This document shows, one piece after another, positions 31,142-39,854 of a DNA stretch of 42,722 nucleotides. The DNA is from Thermodesulfobacteriota bacterium (lineage in GTDB: Bacteria > Desulfobacterota > S145-22). A program made the position numbers and the translations under genes. Numbering within the stretch: position 1 is the first letter of the stretch; every line of letters begins with the position of its first letter. The DNA lies in contig JANTFN010000001.1 in NCBI GenBank assembly GCA_024763435.1, positions 1-42,722 of the forward strand, in the 5' to 3' direction. The notes under the pieces were generated by a model. It worked only from the letters and a program-made list of their open reading frames with translations. It made no database searches and was not told the origin of the DNA.

Positions 31142-31876
31142 TTATTCCCGGGCCCCCCGGATAGCAACAATCCCCAGTATAAAAAAGACGATTCCACAGG
31201 CAAAGACGCTCCCTGTTGCGATCCACGGCATGGGATGACCCAGGGCTGATGCCCGGATGGCCTTCGTGGCAGGGCTTAGGGGGAGAAGCTGTATAAACCC
31301 TGCGGCCCAGCCAGGCAGGGCCTTCAGGGAGAAAACCGTCCCGCACAGAAATGCCATAGGGGTAATGATAAAATTGTTGAGCATCGACTGGTCCGCGTGG
31401 GAACGCACCAGCATTGAGGTAATGATTGCAAGAGAGCTGAAGGTAAAGGTGTTTCCCAGAATGGCTAAGAAAAGGAATACATTCAAGTGAATTTTTACAT
31501 GGAACAGGAAGGCTAAAATGATAATAATGAAACTCGCGAAAAATCCCCGCAGGATACCCCCGAGGACCTCTCCTGAGGCAATCGCAAGGTTTGAGACGGG
31601 AGCCGCCTGAAATTCCTCGAAAATGTGCCAGTAGAACCGGGCAATGTTGATTTCACTTGAAATAGCAAAACTCCGGCTCATGCTGCTCATGGCAATCAGT
31701 CCCGGAAGCAGAAAGGAGATATAGGGGACCCCTTCTACCGTCATTTTGTGGCCCAGGCCCCATCCAAAAGCGATAAGGTAAAGCAGGGGTGTGACGGAAA
31801 AAGATATCAACATCTTAAAGAAGCGCTTCCGAATAATCATGATTTCCCGGGAAAAAATACCCAAAAACCCTCTCAT
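31142..31876 (-). CDS. ABC-2 type transporter permease
   Basis: This 244-residue membrane protein has about six hydrophobic spans and the ABC2_membrane order, with the IFSREIMIIRKRFFKMLISF N-terminus before the first span and the FRG-like LPLSPATKAIRAS region near the end. It pairs with the ATP-binding subunit encoded just upstream, overlapping by four bases, so the two form one exporter. Such pairs move drugs, polysaccharides or lipids. The sequence gives no clear substrate. The pattern (NodJ/DrrB-like, short, six spans) fits a homodimeric permease. Confidence 0.88.
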   Translation of the reverse strand: MRGFLGIFSREIMIIRKRFFKMLISFSVTPLLYLIAFGWGLGHKMTVEGVPYISFLLPGLIAMSSMSRSFAISSEINIARFYWHIFEEFQAAPVSNLAIASGEVLGGILRGFFASFIIIILAFLFHVKIHLNVFLFLAILGNTFTFSSLAIITSMLVRSHADQSMLNNFIITPMAFLCGTVFSLKALPGWAAGFIQLLPLSPATKAIRASALGHPMPWIATGSVFACGIVFFILGIVAIRGARE

Positions 31877-32712
31877 GCTGTTACCCTTCTCCCGGTTAGT
31901 TTAACGAAAACATCCTCCAGATTCGCATCTCGCAGGGTCGCCGTTTCCCGGCGGGATGCCGCGAACGTCCCGGCGGCACGCCTGTCCTGAAAGAAATGAC
32001 TTTGAAGCCCCGTGTCCCCATAGACATCGACCACAACCTTGCCAGCAGCGGCAATCAGGGCTGTCGGTTTATCGAGGGCAATGAGCGCGCCCTGGTCGAG
32101 AATGCCAACGCGGTCACACAGGGTTTCAGCCTCTTCAATGTAGTGCGTGGTGAGAAAAATCGTGGCACCTTCTTTATTAATACGCTTCAGAAGGCCCCAG
32201 AGGTTTCTCCGGCCACTGGCATCCAGCCCCACGGTGGGCTCGTCCATAAAGAGAACCGCCGGGGTATGTAAAAGAGCCCGTGCAATCATGAGCCGTCGTT
32301 TCATCCCTCCGGAGAAGGCCCTGACGGCCCTGCGCGCGTGAGGCAAAAGACCAACGAAGTCAAGCCATTTTTCTGTCTGTTCTTTGATAACGGACCGCGA
32401 CATTCCATAGAGAAGGCCGTGAATCATAAGATTTTCCCTGGCGCTCAGTTCCATATCAAGATTAATCGCCTGCGGAACGACCCCCGTAAGCTTTTTGGCT
32501 TCAAGAGGGGTTGCTATAATATCGCAACCCCCGATTCGGGCCGTCCCGCTGCTGGGTTTCGCGAGAGAAGTCAGTATTTTGACCGTCGTTGTTTTCCCTG
32601 CGCCGTTTGGTCCGAGATACCCGAAAAACTCTCCCGCTTTGATGTGCAGGGTAAGCCGGGTTAGGGCCGTTATTTTTTTATATTTTTTTGTTAGATTTTC
32701 AATTTCAATCAC
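31873..32712 (-). CDS. ABC-2 type transporter ATP-binding protein
   Basis: This 279-residue ATPase has Walker A GPNGAGKTT, Q-loop VVPQAINLD, the signature FSGGMKRRLMIARALLH, Walker B LFMDEPTVGLD and switch His in TTHYIEEAE. The C-terminal ~55 residues form the small DUF4162-like extension usual in NodI/DrrA-type exporters. GTG at 32712 has GAGGAAA eight bases upstream. It overlaps the permease gene. It starts the two-gene operon, which may also be read from the TonB-like gene 75 bases upstream. Confidence 0.93.
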   Translation of the reverse strand: MIEIENLTKKYKKITALTRLTLHIKAGEFFGYLGPNGAGKTTTVKILTSLAKPSSGTARIGGCDIIATPLEAKKLTGVVPQAINLDMELSARENLMIHGLLYGMSRSVIKEQTEKWLDFVGLLPHARRAVRAFSGGMKRRLMIARALLHTPAVLFMDEPTVGLDASGRRNLWGLLKRINKEGATIFLTTHYIEEAETLCDRVGILDQGALIALDKPTALIAAAGKVVVDVYGDTGLQSHFFQDRRAAGTFAASRRETATLRDANLEDVFVKLTGRRVTA

Positions 32713-32787
32713 AAGACGGTTTCCTCAGTATTTAATGGGGGATATCTTATCACACATGGTGATTTTAATTAAGGATGAAAGGGCAAA

Positions 32788-33909
32788 CTAATGGACAAAC
32801 CTGAATCCCAGGCTGTAGTTAAAGGTTGCCGTGATATTAAGGCGTGATGTTTTCAAGCGATCCGGAATCGGGTTAAAGGGGGCTGCGTCTTTTACCGCCC
32901 GGAGGGCCTCGTTGTCCAGCAGCTGATATCCTGAGGAGTCGAGGAGATAGACGCCCTTGAGGGTTCCGTCTTTGAGAATGATAAATCTAAGCCGGAGGGA
33001 GCCTTCCTGATTTCTCATGGCGGCGAGCCGGGGATATTCCCAGACAAGCTCTATTTTCTTCTTAATATGGGAAAAATAGGAGATATACTTAAATTCCCTG
33101 GTATTGAGTGAAATGGAATTCCCCTTGTTTATATCTTTCGGGTAAGTACTTGAAAATTTTCTTTCGATTTGATGGAGGGTTTTTGCCGAGGGGAAGAGGT
33201 TTTTGGGTTTCGGTGACAGCGGTGTCATGCCAGGTCTTTTTTCTCCCTGTCTTGGCAGGGAAGCAGCGGGGGGTTGGGGGGCAGGCGCGGGCTTCTTCGT
33301 GGGTTGTGGCGCGGGAGAGGGTTTTATGGGTTTGGGGTAAGCCCTGGCAATCTTAACAGGGGATTTTTTGGGTGTGGAAAGAATGTGTTTTTCCGCCCGT
33401 TTTTTGCGTTTGGGTCTTTTGGCCCTGACCTTTTTTTTGGCAGGCGGGGCCTTTTTCTCGTGAGCGGGGACCTTTGGCCGCGGGGCGATGGTGACGGCTT
33501 CCTTCTTCTCTTCGGGCCTTATCGGCGCGGCTTTTTTGAGGGGTGGTGGTGCGGTTGGAACGGGCAGGACAGGTAATTTGCTGCCCTTTATCATGGGTTT
33601 GTCCTCGGGCCGTGTTTCTTTTTTAACAGTTCTGTTTTTTTCTCCCAGAACCGTGGCCTTTTTGGGTGCTTTTTCCTCTCCCTTTGAGGGCTCTTCAAGG
33701 AGCTTGACGGAGATGGGTTTTTCTTTCTTAACCGCTTGTTTGGGCAGTTTAGGGTATAAATAAAAGAGGAGGAAGTGCAATAAAAAAGAAACGATAAGGA
33801 AGATAATAATGGGGCCTTTCCCGGGCCCTTTTTCCTCCTCAATCAGGAATCCCTCTTCTTGATTAAGCGGGGCAAAAAAACTGAATGGTTCTTTTTTAGG
33901 CGGTTTCAT
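32788..33909 (-). CDS. TonB-like energy-transducing protein
   Basis: The 373-residue protein has a short cytoplasmic segment, one membrane anchor (about 33-55), a long Pro/Lys-rich spacer (about 60-240, many KK, PAP and KKAPP repeats) and a C-terminal TonB-type domain (EGSLRLRFIILKDGTLKGVYLLDSSGYQLLDNEALRAVKDAAPFNPIPD region). In TonB the spacer bridges the periplasm and the end contacts outer-membrane receptors. No exbB, exbD or receptor is adjacent. ATG at 33909 is preferred over TTG at 33918, though neither has a strong ribosome site. The lysine-rich spacer is more basic than usual. A role in Tol/AIM-like envelope work (GltJ/TonB-like orphan) is an alternative. Confidence 0.82.
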   Translation of the reverse strand: MKPPKKEPFSFFAPLNQEEGFLIEEEKGPGKGPIIIFLIVSFLLHFLLFYLYPKLPKQAVKKEKPISVKLLEEPSKGEEKAPKKATVLGEKNRTVKKETRPEDKPMIKGSKLPVLPVPTAPPPLKKAAPIRPEEKKEAVTIAPRPKVPAHEKKAPPAKKKVRAKRPKRKKRAEKHILSTPKKSPVKIARAYPKPIKPSPAPQPTKKPAPAPQPPAASLPRQGEKRPGMTPLSPKPKNLFPSAKTLHQIERKFSSTYPKDINKGNSISLNTREFKYISYFSHIKKKIELVWEYPRLAAMRNQEGSLRLRFIILKDGTLKGVYLLDSSGYQLLDNEALRAVKDAAPFNPIPDRLKTSRLNITATFNYSLGFRFVH

Positions 33910-34154
33910 TCGGCCCAACTTTCGCGACGCGTGTAAAGCGGGCGCTGTATCTTTCGCCTGTCAGTGCCCGTGTAATGCATGGAGGCAGGCTTCAAAGACA
34001 GACCATAAGGTCGTTTCATGTTTCAGCTATAGTTTTTATACCCTGAATGGGTCGAAGGGGCCTGGCCTGATTTGTCAGAGAATTTCAGGGGGGAGATGAT
34101 TGAAACACACACACCCGTTTTGAAATTTCTTCCATGATTGTATGACATGGCCGT
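33910..34154. other. Intergenic region without a supported gene
   Basis: About 245 bases separate the lipoprotein gene (ends at 34155) from the TonB-like gene (starts at 33909). I see no ORF with ribosome site, no tRNA-like fold and no strong repeat. A - strand promoter for the TonB-like gene is expected here but I could not identify convincing boxes. Confidence 0.5.
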
Positions 34155-35282
34155 TTACCTTGCAAGTTTGACAAGATTGCCAATCTGGAATGCTTCCCCG
34201 AGGATCGGCCGGGTGATAGCCGCGTTGACACCAAAAAAATCAAGAACTTGCAGACGCCCCTTGAAATGACCCGGTTCACGCCCAATAAATTCTCCTGTTA
34301 GTTCATTAAAAATTTTCTTGCCCGGTTTGGTATAGACGTTCAGCAGGTCGCCGGCAATGAGCCCGCTGTCTCTTCCCCCCTGGATGAAAATTCTTTTTCC
34401 ATCAATTTTCACGATATGGGTAAACCACTCTATTTTGCTCAATGTAGCAAGGAGTGCGGAAATGACCCTTGCCGCGCCTTTTCTTAAGACATTTTCCTCG
34501 GCCTCTGCCGGTGTGGTGCTTGCGGTAAACTCGTCAGGCGAGAGGATTATTTTCGATTGTAAGAGCCTGAGGCCGGACATTCCGTCATAAAGGCTGCTTT
34601 CCAGCGCCAGCGCTGCGCTGTAACTTTCTTTGCCTGCGGTTATCTGATGAATGATTTCAAGCCGTTTGAGTTTTATCCCGACAAATGCCTGTATTCCGAG
34701 GGATGTCCCTGCTTTTGCCAGCGTTGCCTCTTGTGGCGCATCACCCGTGATGTTGTTTTTAGTGAAAAAGGGTTTAAGGCGTGCCGCGCTTTCAAGTTCT
34801 CCCTGCCCTGTTTTAAAGAGGGCGCTGGAGAGGGCCCTGACAAATGTTTTTTTCTTTTCACCCGTTAATGAAGCTGTCTGGTCCTTGATGGCTAAAAGGC
34901 CGATTTTCTTTTTGATAACCCTGTTCGCGGGGACGACAATACTGGCCCCGCCACCGGGAAATGAGCCAGGCGATTTAATCTGTCTTTCAAGTTTTGCTAT
35001 TTTCCTTTCCAGGTATTTCGTCTTGATTCTGACGTCTTCCCCCATAACGCGCTCTCCAAGGAGGGGTTGATACTGTGATTTGGGGACATAGACATATTCC
35101 TTCTCGCCGCGCATGACGCCAAAAAGGGGATTCAGGACCTTGACATAATCCTGACCGCTTTCCGTGATGATTTCCTGCTCTTTTGTGGTTTTGTTTTTTG
35201 AATCATTCCCAAAACAGGATATTGTGGTTACAAGGAAAAAACATAACAGGAGCAACCGTGCCAGTTTTTGAAACCGTTTCAT
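34155..35282 (-). CDS. Putative lipoprotein with FlgT/CsgG-like organisation
   Basis: The 375-residue protein starts with a lipoprotein-like signal (LLLLCFFLVTTISCFGN, probable lipid Cys near residue 23; the lipobox is imperfect). A middle region with IGLLAIKDQTASLTGEKKKTFVRALSSALFKTG resembles the nucleotide-like fold of outer-membrane CsgG/FlgT proteins. The C-terminus (GKRIFIQGGRDSGLIAGDLLNVYTKPGKKIFNELTGEFIGREPGHFKGRLQV region) resembles the SH3-like end of FlgT. ATG at 35282 has GGAG five bases upstream and is preferred over the earlier ATG at 35318. No flagellar genes are near, so a flagellar role is not supported. An envelope scaffold or secretion role is a guess. Confidence 0.7.
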   Translation of the reverse strand: MKRFQKLARLLLLCFFLVTTISCFGNDSKNKTTKEQEIITESGQDYVKVLNPLFGVMRGEKEYVYVPKSQYQPLLGERVMGEDVRIKTKYLERKIAKLERQIKSPGSFPGGGASIVVPANRVIKKKIGLLAIKDQTASLTGEKKKTFVRALSSALFKTGQGELESAARLKPFFTKNNITGDAPQEATLAKAGTSLGIQAFVGIKLKRLEIIHQITAGKESYSAALALESSLYDGMSGLRLLQSKIILSPDEFTASTTPAEAEENVLRKGAARVISALLATLSKIEWFTHIVKIDGKRIFIQGGRDSGLIAGDLLNVYTKPGKKIFNELTGEFIGREPGHFKGRLQVLDFFGVNAAITRPILGEAFQIGNLVKLAR

Positions 35283-35444
35283 AAAATCTCCTTTAGATTG
35301 ATAAAAAAACTTTCTCATAATTTATCGGCAGTGTCAAGAAAGGGGCCTTGTCAGAAACCTTAAAAGTTTTTTTTCGTCAATGGAGAAGACTTGAGTCCGG
35401 GTGTTCGCTTGCCTTTTATGGGGGTCTTCTGTAAATTAAGGGGA

Positions 35445-36488
35445 ATGAATGAGGAAAAAATTATACTGGAAAAATACCGTGAAGAAGTTTCTTTGCGCAG
35501 GGTCGATGGAGAAATTGTCAGGACGTGGTTTGAGGTTCGTGTCCATCCCCTTACGGGAGAACTTTCCCGCGTCATTCATGTCCCGTTAAGACGCCAGATG
35601 AAGCTGCCGGATCTTGTGGAGATGGCCGAAAAGACGCGTGACACGTGTCCCTTTTGCCCCGAACAACTGGCGGAAAAAGCACCCAGATTTTCCCGTGATT
35701 TGCTGAATGAGGGGATGTTGCGGCGCGGAAAGGCCGTGTTAATTCCCAATTTGTATCCTTATGATCGTTATTGCGCCCTTATTATTCTCTCTGAGGCCCA
35801 TTATGTCCCGATTGAAAACTGGGAGACAGTTGCCATAGAGGATGGCATGATTTTAGCGCGGCAGTTTTTGAACAGGGTCATGGCGGTGGACGCGGGAACG
35901 CGCGCGTTTGCCATGAATTGGAATTACGCCCCCCATGCCGGCAGTAGCATCCTCCATCCTCACATTCAGCTTTCCGCCGGCGCATTTGCCTCCAACCGCG
36001 CGCGGCGTCTCATGATGGCTTCCCGGGAGGCGATGATGCGCGGGAGGGATAACATGGCGGCCTGGATGGGAAAGGAAAAAGAGGAGAAAACACGATGGGG
36101 TGGAGATATCGGCCCCTGGCAGATGACCCTTGCCTTTGCCCCGAGAGGGCGGTTTTTTGAACTGAATCTGATTCATGAATCCCCCGGTTGTTTCGCGGGA
36201 CTTTCGGATCCCGCCCTTCAACACCTCGCAACAGGGGTGGCGGATGCGTTTCGCTTTATCCGGAAAATGGGGTTTGTCAGTATGAATCTTTCCCTTTTTT
36301 CTCCCCTGCGGGAGGCCGGCCTGTTTCACCCGATGGTGTCTATCAGCCCCAGGGCCTGCGTGGGACCTTACCAGATGAGTGATATCAGTTTTCAGATGTT
36401 GATTGACGAGTTTTTTACGCTCTACCTGCCGGAGGATGTGGCGGAAAAATTTCGGAACGCAAAAGGGGTAGCCTCCGGGGCCGAATAG
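35445..36488 (+). CDS. GalT-like (HIT superfamily) nucleotidyltransferase
   Basis: The 347-residue protein has a zinc-type CPFC motif (in DTCPFCPEQLAEKAP) near residues 67-70, and an active-site HPHxQ (in SILHPHIQL) where galactose-1-phosphate uridylyltransferase has HPHGQ, the middle His being the nucleophile. The paired domain layout is GalT-like. Sequence around it differs from GalT, so the sugar and even the nucleotide are uncertain. ADP-type transferases and ATP adenylyltransferase relatives are possible. Start ATG at 35445 has AAGGGG just upstream at short distance. Upstream TTG at 35391 is an alternative. It stands divergent to the lipoprotein gene and about 110 bases before the export operon. 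Confidence 0.75.
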   Translation: MNEEKIILEKYREEVSLRRVDGEIVRTWFEVRVHPLTGELSRVIHVPLRRQMKLPDLVEMAEKTRDTCPFCPEQLAEKAPRFSRDLLNEGMLRRGKAVLIPNLYPYDRYCALIILSEAHYVPIENWETVAIEDGMILARQFLNRVMAVDAGTRAFAMNWNYAPHAGSSILHPHIQLSAGAFASNRARRLMMASREAMMRGRDNMAAWMGKEKEEKTRWGGDIGPWQMTLAFAPRGRFFELNLIHESPGCFAGLSDPALQHLATGVADAFRFIRKMGFVSMNLSLFSPLREAGLFHPMVSISPRACVGPYQMSDISFQMLIDEFFTLYLPEDVAEKFRNAKGVASGAE

Positions 36489-36599
36489 GAGAAAGGCGCT
36501 CGTGAATTACCGGGAAACGTTAAGAAAGGCCGGGGAAAGGTTTTTCTCTCGCGGGAAAGCCGGTAAACCTTTTAGCCACGGCCGGTGTCTTAGGTAATT

Positions 36600-37949
36600 A
36601 TGCGGAAGACAATAATACTGGAAGGAGCTTGCCGGGGGATAAAGATTTTTTTTGTCCTGGCGCTGATCGTGATGGCGGGGAATGTATGGGTTCCATCCGC
36701 TTCGGGGGCATCGAAACTCTCTCTGAAGATGTGCGTAAAACAGGCCCTTTTGAATAATAACGCGCTTCGCGCCTACGACTTGGAACGCCGGGCGGTGGCT
36801 ATGGAAGTCAAGCAGGCCCTGGCGCCCTTCTATCCCGCCCTGTCCTTTGGAACCTCCTTTAACCGGTCGGATACGGAGGACACGCCACGAAATGACAGCG
36901 CGGATCTTAACCTGAGGGCGTCCTACACGCTTTTCCGGGGGGGCGGCGACTGGTCTGAGCTCAAGGCCAGAAAGCACGCCTATCAGGCCTCGGATTATGA
37001 CCTTCAGGAAGAAAGTCTGAGGGTGATTGCCCTGGTTCAGGCAACCTACTTTGCGATTCTCTCCCTTCAAAACCGCATGGCTGTTCTAAAAAAATCGGTC
37101 GAAGCGGCGGCCCTGCACGAGACCGCTGCCAGGAAGCGGGTCGAAGCGGGCCTGGCGCCGTTAAGTGATCACCTGCGGGCACAGGTGGACCTCTCCAATG
37201 CGCGGGTTGATTTGATTCAGGAAGACCGTAACGCGAAGACCCTCAAACACACCTTGTCTGTCCTGATGGGGCAATCTCCGTTAGGCCCTCTGGAGATTGA
37301 GAAAAGGCAGGTTATGAATAAGGTGGAGAATCGCCCCCTTGGGACGTTGTTTGCCATGGCGAAAAAAAACCGGCCCGTCCTCAAGTCGTATCGGCAGCAG
37401 GTCCTTGAGCTGCAATGGAAAGAGAAGTCTGTGAAGGCGGAATTTTTCCCCACCCTCGAAACCTATGCTGAAACAGGCCGGAATGGAAGCCATTATTTGC
37501 CGGACGAAGACTACTGGCAAGCTGGCATTACCTTGAGTTATCCGATCTTTTCGGGATTTTCCACACGGTATGCCGCGGCCACGACCCGGGCGAGGCTGGA
37601 GGCGAAGCAATGGTCCTACAGGGAAAAGATCCTGCAGGTTCAAAAGGAAATAGCCGATGCCTATGAACAGCTCAAAGCGGATGAAAAAGTGATTGATGCG
37701 CGGGAGGTTCTCCTTAAGAGTGCCCTTGAAAACGGAAAAGTCGCGCAGCGCCGCTACAAGGCAGGTGTCGGGTCGATCGTGGAACTGACGGATGCCCGTG
37801 TTGCCGCGACCAATGCGGCCATAGGTCTTGAGAACGCGAAGTTGACGGTTCGGGGAGATGAAATCGAGTTGAAACGGGTAACGGGGTGGTTTGTTCCCAT
37901 GATTAAAGCGATAAGGGGTAAAGAGAATGTGGCGAAAACAGAGCCGTAG
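36600..37949 (+). CDS. TolC family outer membrane efflux protein
   Basis: The 449-residue protein has a signal peptide (FFVLALIVMAGNVW, cleavage near SASGA-SK) and two TolC repeats with the expected coiled-coil heptads (about 45-210 and 240-425). Typical features are LSLKMCVKQALLNNNALRAYDLER at the start and the ARxxAxxA- and GVGSIVELTDARVAATNA-like segments at the end. It should form the trimeric outer-membrane channel of the export system whose other parts follow. The stop overlaps the adaptor gene by 23 bases. Start is ATG at 36600. A structured GC-rich leader lies before it. Confidence 0.9.
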   Translation: MRKTIILEGACRGIKIFFVLALIVMAGNVWVPSASGASKLSLKMCVKQALLNNNALRAYDLERRAVAMEVKQALAPFYPALSFGTSFNRSDTEDTPRNDSADLNLRASYTLFRGGGDWSELKARKHAYQASDYDLQEESLRVIALVQATYFAILSLQNRMAVLKKSVEAAALHETAARKRVEAGLAPLSDHLRAQVDLSNARVDLIQEDRNAKTLKHTLSVLMGQSPLGPLEIEKRQVMNKVENRPLGTLFAMAKKNRPVLKSYRQQVLELQWKEKSVKAEFFPTLETYAETGRNGSHYLPDEDYWQAGITLSYPIFSGFSTRYAAATTRARLEAKQWSYREKILQVQKEIADAYEQLKADEKVIDAREVLLKSALENGKVAQRRYKAGVGSIVELTDARVAATNAAIGLENAKLTVRGDEIELKRVTGWFVPMIKAIRGKENVAKTEP

Positions 37950-39162
37950 CTTTTTTTTCAGTTTCCTGATGATTCTTTCGGTTGTTGGCACGGGCTATGG
38001 CTTCGGAATTAGTAAAAGCAAGCCCCTCCCTCTGAAGTGGGCAAAGGCAACCAGGGGAATGATCCGGCAGACCATAATAACAACAGGGGTTGTGCGGCCT
38101 GAAGACGGGGCGCAGATCAAGGTGGGAAGCCGTGTTTCCGGGAAGATTGAAAAATTGTTTGTCAAGGTAGGAGACAAAGTCAGGCCCGGCGACCCCATCG
38201 CGGTGATTGAGCATAATGATCTCCTGGTGAAGGTTGCCGAAAAAAAGGCGGCGCACGAAGTCATGCGGGAAACATTAAGGGCGCTTCTGGCCCAGCGGCC
38301 GCTCGAGATTGCGCGGCAGAAAGAGGAAATCGCGGAAGTCAAGGCCCAGTTAGACCAGGCCCGGACAAGCTGGCAGCGATATCAGGAACTCCTGCCGGAA
38401 AAGCTCATTGCCCGGGAGGACGTGGACCTGAAGCACAAGGAGGTCCTTGTCTTTCAATCACGCCTTGCCGCCGCGAAATCGCAACTGAACTACATGGAAA
38501 GAAAATTCAGGGATGACAAGCAAATTCTCAAGGCAAAGTTAAGTCAATCCGCCGCACAGGTCAAACTGGCAAAGATTAATCTCAGTTACGCCTTTATCAA
38601 ATCTCCGATTGATGGGACGGTGGCGAAGATTTCCACGCCCGAGGGGGAAACGGTCGCGGCCCAGTTGTCTTCCCCGACTTTTGTGTGGATTATCAATCTC
38701 GACAAACTCTGGGTCAGTACCTATGTGGACGAGACGGACATTGGAAAGGTCCATAAGGAGCAGCCTGTTATCTTCCACGTGGATGCCTTTCCCGGCATGT
38801 CCCTGCATGGCGTGGTCAAGGAAATTTATCCGAAGGCGGAGATCCGGGACAATATGGTCACCTACGATGTCATTGTCAGGATTACAGATCTTCCGGAAAA
38901 ACGGCGGCTTTTAAGGCCCGAGATGACCGCTTATACAACCATCGTTGTGAAAGAAAGGAAAAATGCCATTCAGGTCCCGGTGCAGGCGGTTAAGACCATC
39001 AAGGGGAAAAGCGTGGTTTTTATTAAGGGGGCAAAAGGAATTGAGAAGCGAGAGGTTTCGGCAGGCTGGACGGATGGCGGAAAGGTAGAAATACGCGAGG
39101 GATTGAAGCCGGGGCAGACGGTCCTGATTCAGGGGTTTAGCCGGGAACTTTTGAAGCCATGA
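37927..39162 (+). CDS. MacA/HlyD-type periplasmic adaptor subunit
   Basis: The 411-residue membrane-fusion protein has an N-terminal membrane anchor or signal (FFFSFLMILSVVGTGYGFG). A biotinyl-lipoyl-like half motif (GVVRPEDGAQIKVGSRVSGKIEKLFVKVGDKVRPGDPIAVIE) is followed by a long coiled hairpin (about 105-205). The second half motif is ISYAFIKSPIDGTVAKISTPEGETV-like (about 219-242). Beta-barrel and membrane-proximal domains end it. It should bridge the MacB-type pump to the TolC-like channel. It overlaps tolC upstream and the ATPase downstream (ATGA), so the operon is tightly coupled. Substrate unknown; macrolide or lipopeptide names should not be transferred. Confidence 0.9.
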   Translation: MWRKQSRSFFFSFLMILSVVGTGYGFGISKSKPLPLKWAKATRGMIRQTIITTGVVRPEDGAQIKVGSRVSGKIEKLFVKVGDKVRPGDPIAVIEHNDLLVKVAEKKAAHEVMRETLRALLAQRPLEIARQKEEIAEVKAQLDQARTSWQRYQELLPEKLIAREDVDLKHKEVLVFQSRLAAAKSQLNYMERKFRDDKQILKAKLSQSAAQVKLAKINLSYAFIKSPIDGTVAKISTPEGETVAAQLSSPTFVWIINLDKLWVSTYVDETDIGKVHKEQPVIFHVDAFPGMSLHGVVKEIYPKAEIRDNMVTYDVIVRITDLPEKRRLLRPEMTAYTTIVVKERKNAIQVPVQAVKTIKGKSVVFIKGAKGIEKREVSAGWTDGGKVEIREGLKPGQTVLIQGFSRELLKP

Positions 39163-39854
39163 CTCCTGTTATTTCCCTCGATTCTCTCACAAAGCACTAT
39201 AAAAGCGGAAAGATTGTAACCGAGGTTTTAAAAGAGATTACCTTTTCGGTTTTTCCCGGTGAACTTGTGGCCATTATGGGGCCTTCCGGCGCGGGCAAAA
39301 GTACCCTTCTCTATATTCTGGGGTGTCTGGCCCGACCCACTTCAGGGGTGTATCAGCTGGATGGCGTGGCGGTGGGAGACCTCTCGGACGAAGGCCTCTC
39401 GCGATTGAGGAATACAAAACTTGGGTTCGTTTTCCAGTCTTTTCATCTGATTCCGCAATATACAGCCCTGGAGAATGTCCTGCTCCCCACCGTTTACCGA
39501 AAAGGGGGAAAAAAAGAGAAAAAACGGGAGTCCCTTCGCGCGAAAGATATTCTTGACATGGTGGGCCTGGGGGAACGGTTTCATTATCTTCCCGGCGAAC
39601 TTTCAGGAGGGCAGAAACAGCGGGTTGCCATTGCCCGCGCCCTGATGAACGATCCCGAGGTTATTCTCGCGGATGAACCCACGGGGAATCTGGACAGTAA
39701 ACAATCGGATGAGATTGTCCGCCTCCTCAAGGAACTGAATGGGAGGGGGCGGACGATTGTCCTCGTAACCCATGATCCGGAGGTCGGTCAGCAGGCCCGC
39801 CGCCTGATTACCATCAGGGACGGCAAGATTTATTCCGACGCGCCATGTTCCTGA
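39159..39854 (+). CDS. MacB/LolD-type ABC transporter ATP-binding protein
   Basis: The 231-residue ATPase has Walker A GPSGAGKST, the Q-loop in VFQSFHLIPQYTALENVLLP, signature LSGGQKQRVAIARALM, Walker B VILADEPTGNLDSK and switch His in VTHDPEVG. The PQYTALENVLLP and TGNLDSK wording is typical of the MacB/LolD subfamily that works mechanically with FtsX-like permeases. The ATP-binding domain is a separate protein here instead of being fused to the permease as in MacB. ATG overlaps the adaptor stop. Its stop overlaps the first permease by ten bases. Confidence 0.95.
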   Translation: MTPVISLDSLTKHYKSGKIVTEVLKEITFSVFPGELVAIMGPSGAGKSTLLYILGCLARPTSGVYQLDGVAVGDLSDEGLSRLRNTKLGFVFQSFHLIPQYTALENVLLPTVYRKGGKKEKKRESLRAKDILDMVGLGERFHYLPGELSGGQKQRVAIARALMNDPEVILADEPTGNLDSKQSDEIVRLLKELNGRGRTIVLVTHDPEVGQQARRLITIRDGKIYSDAPCS

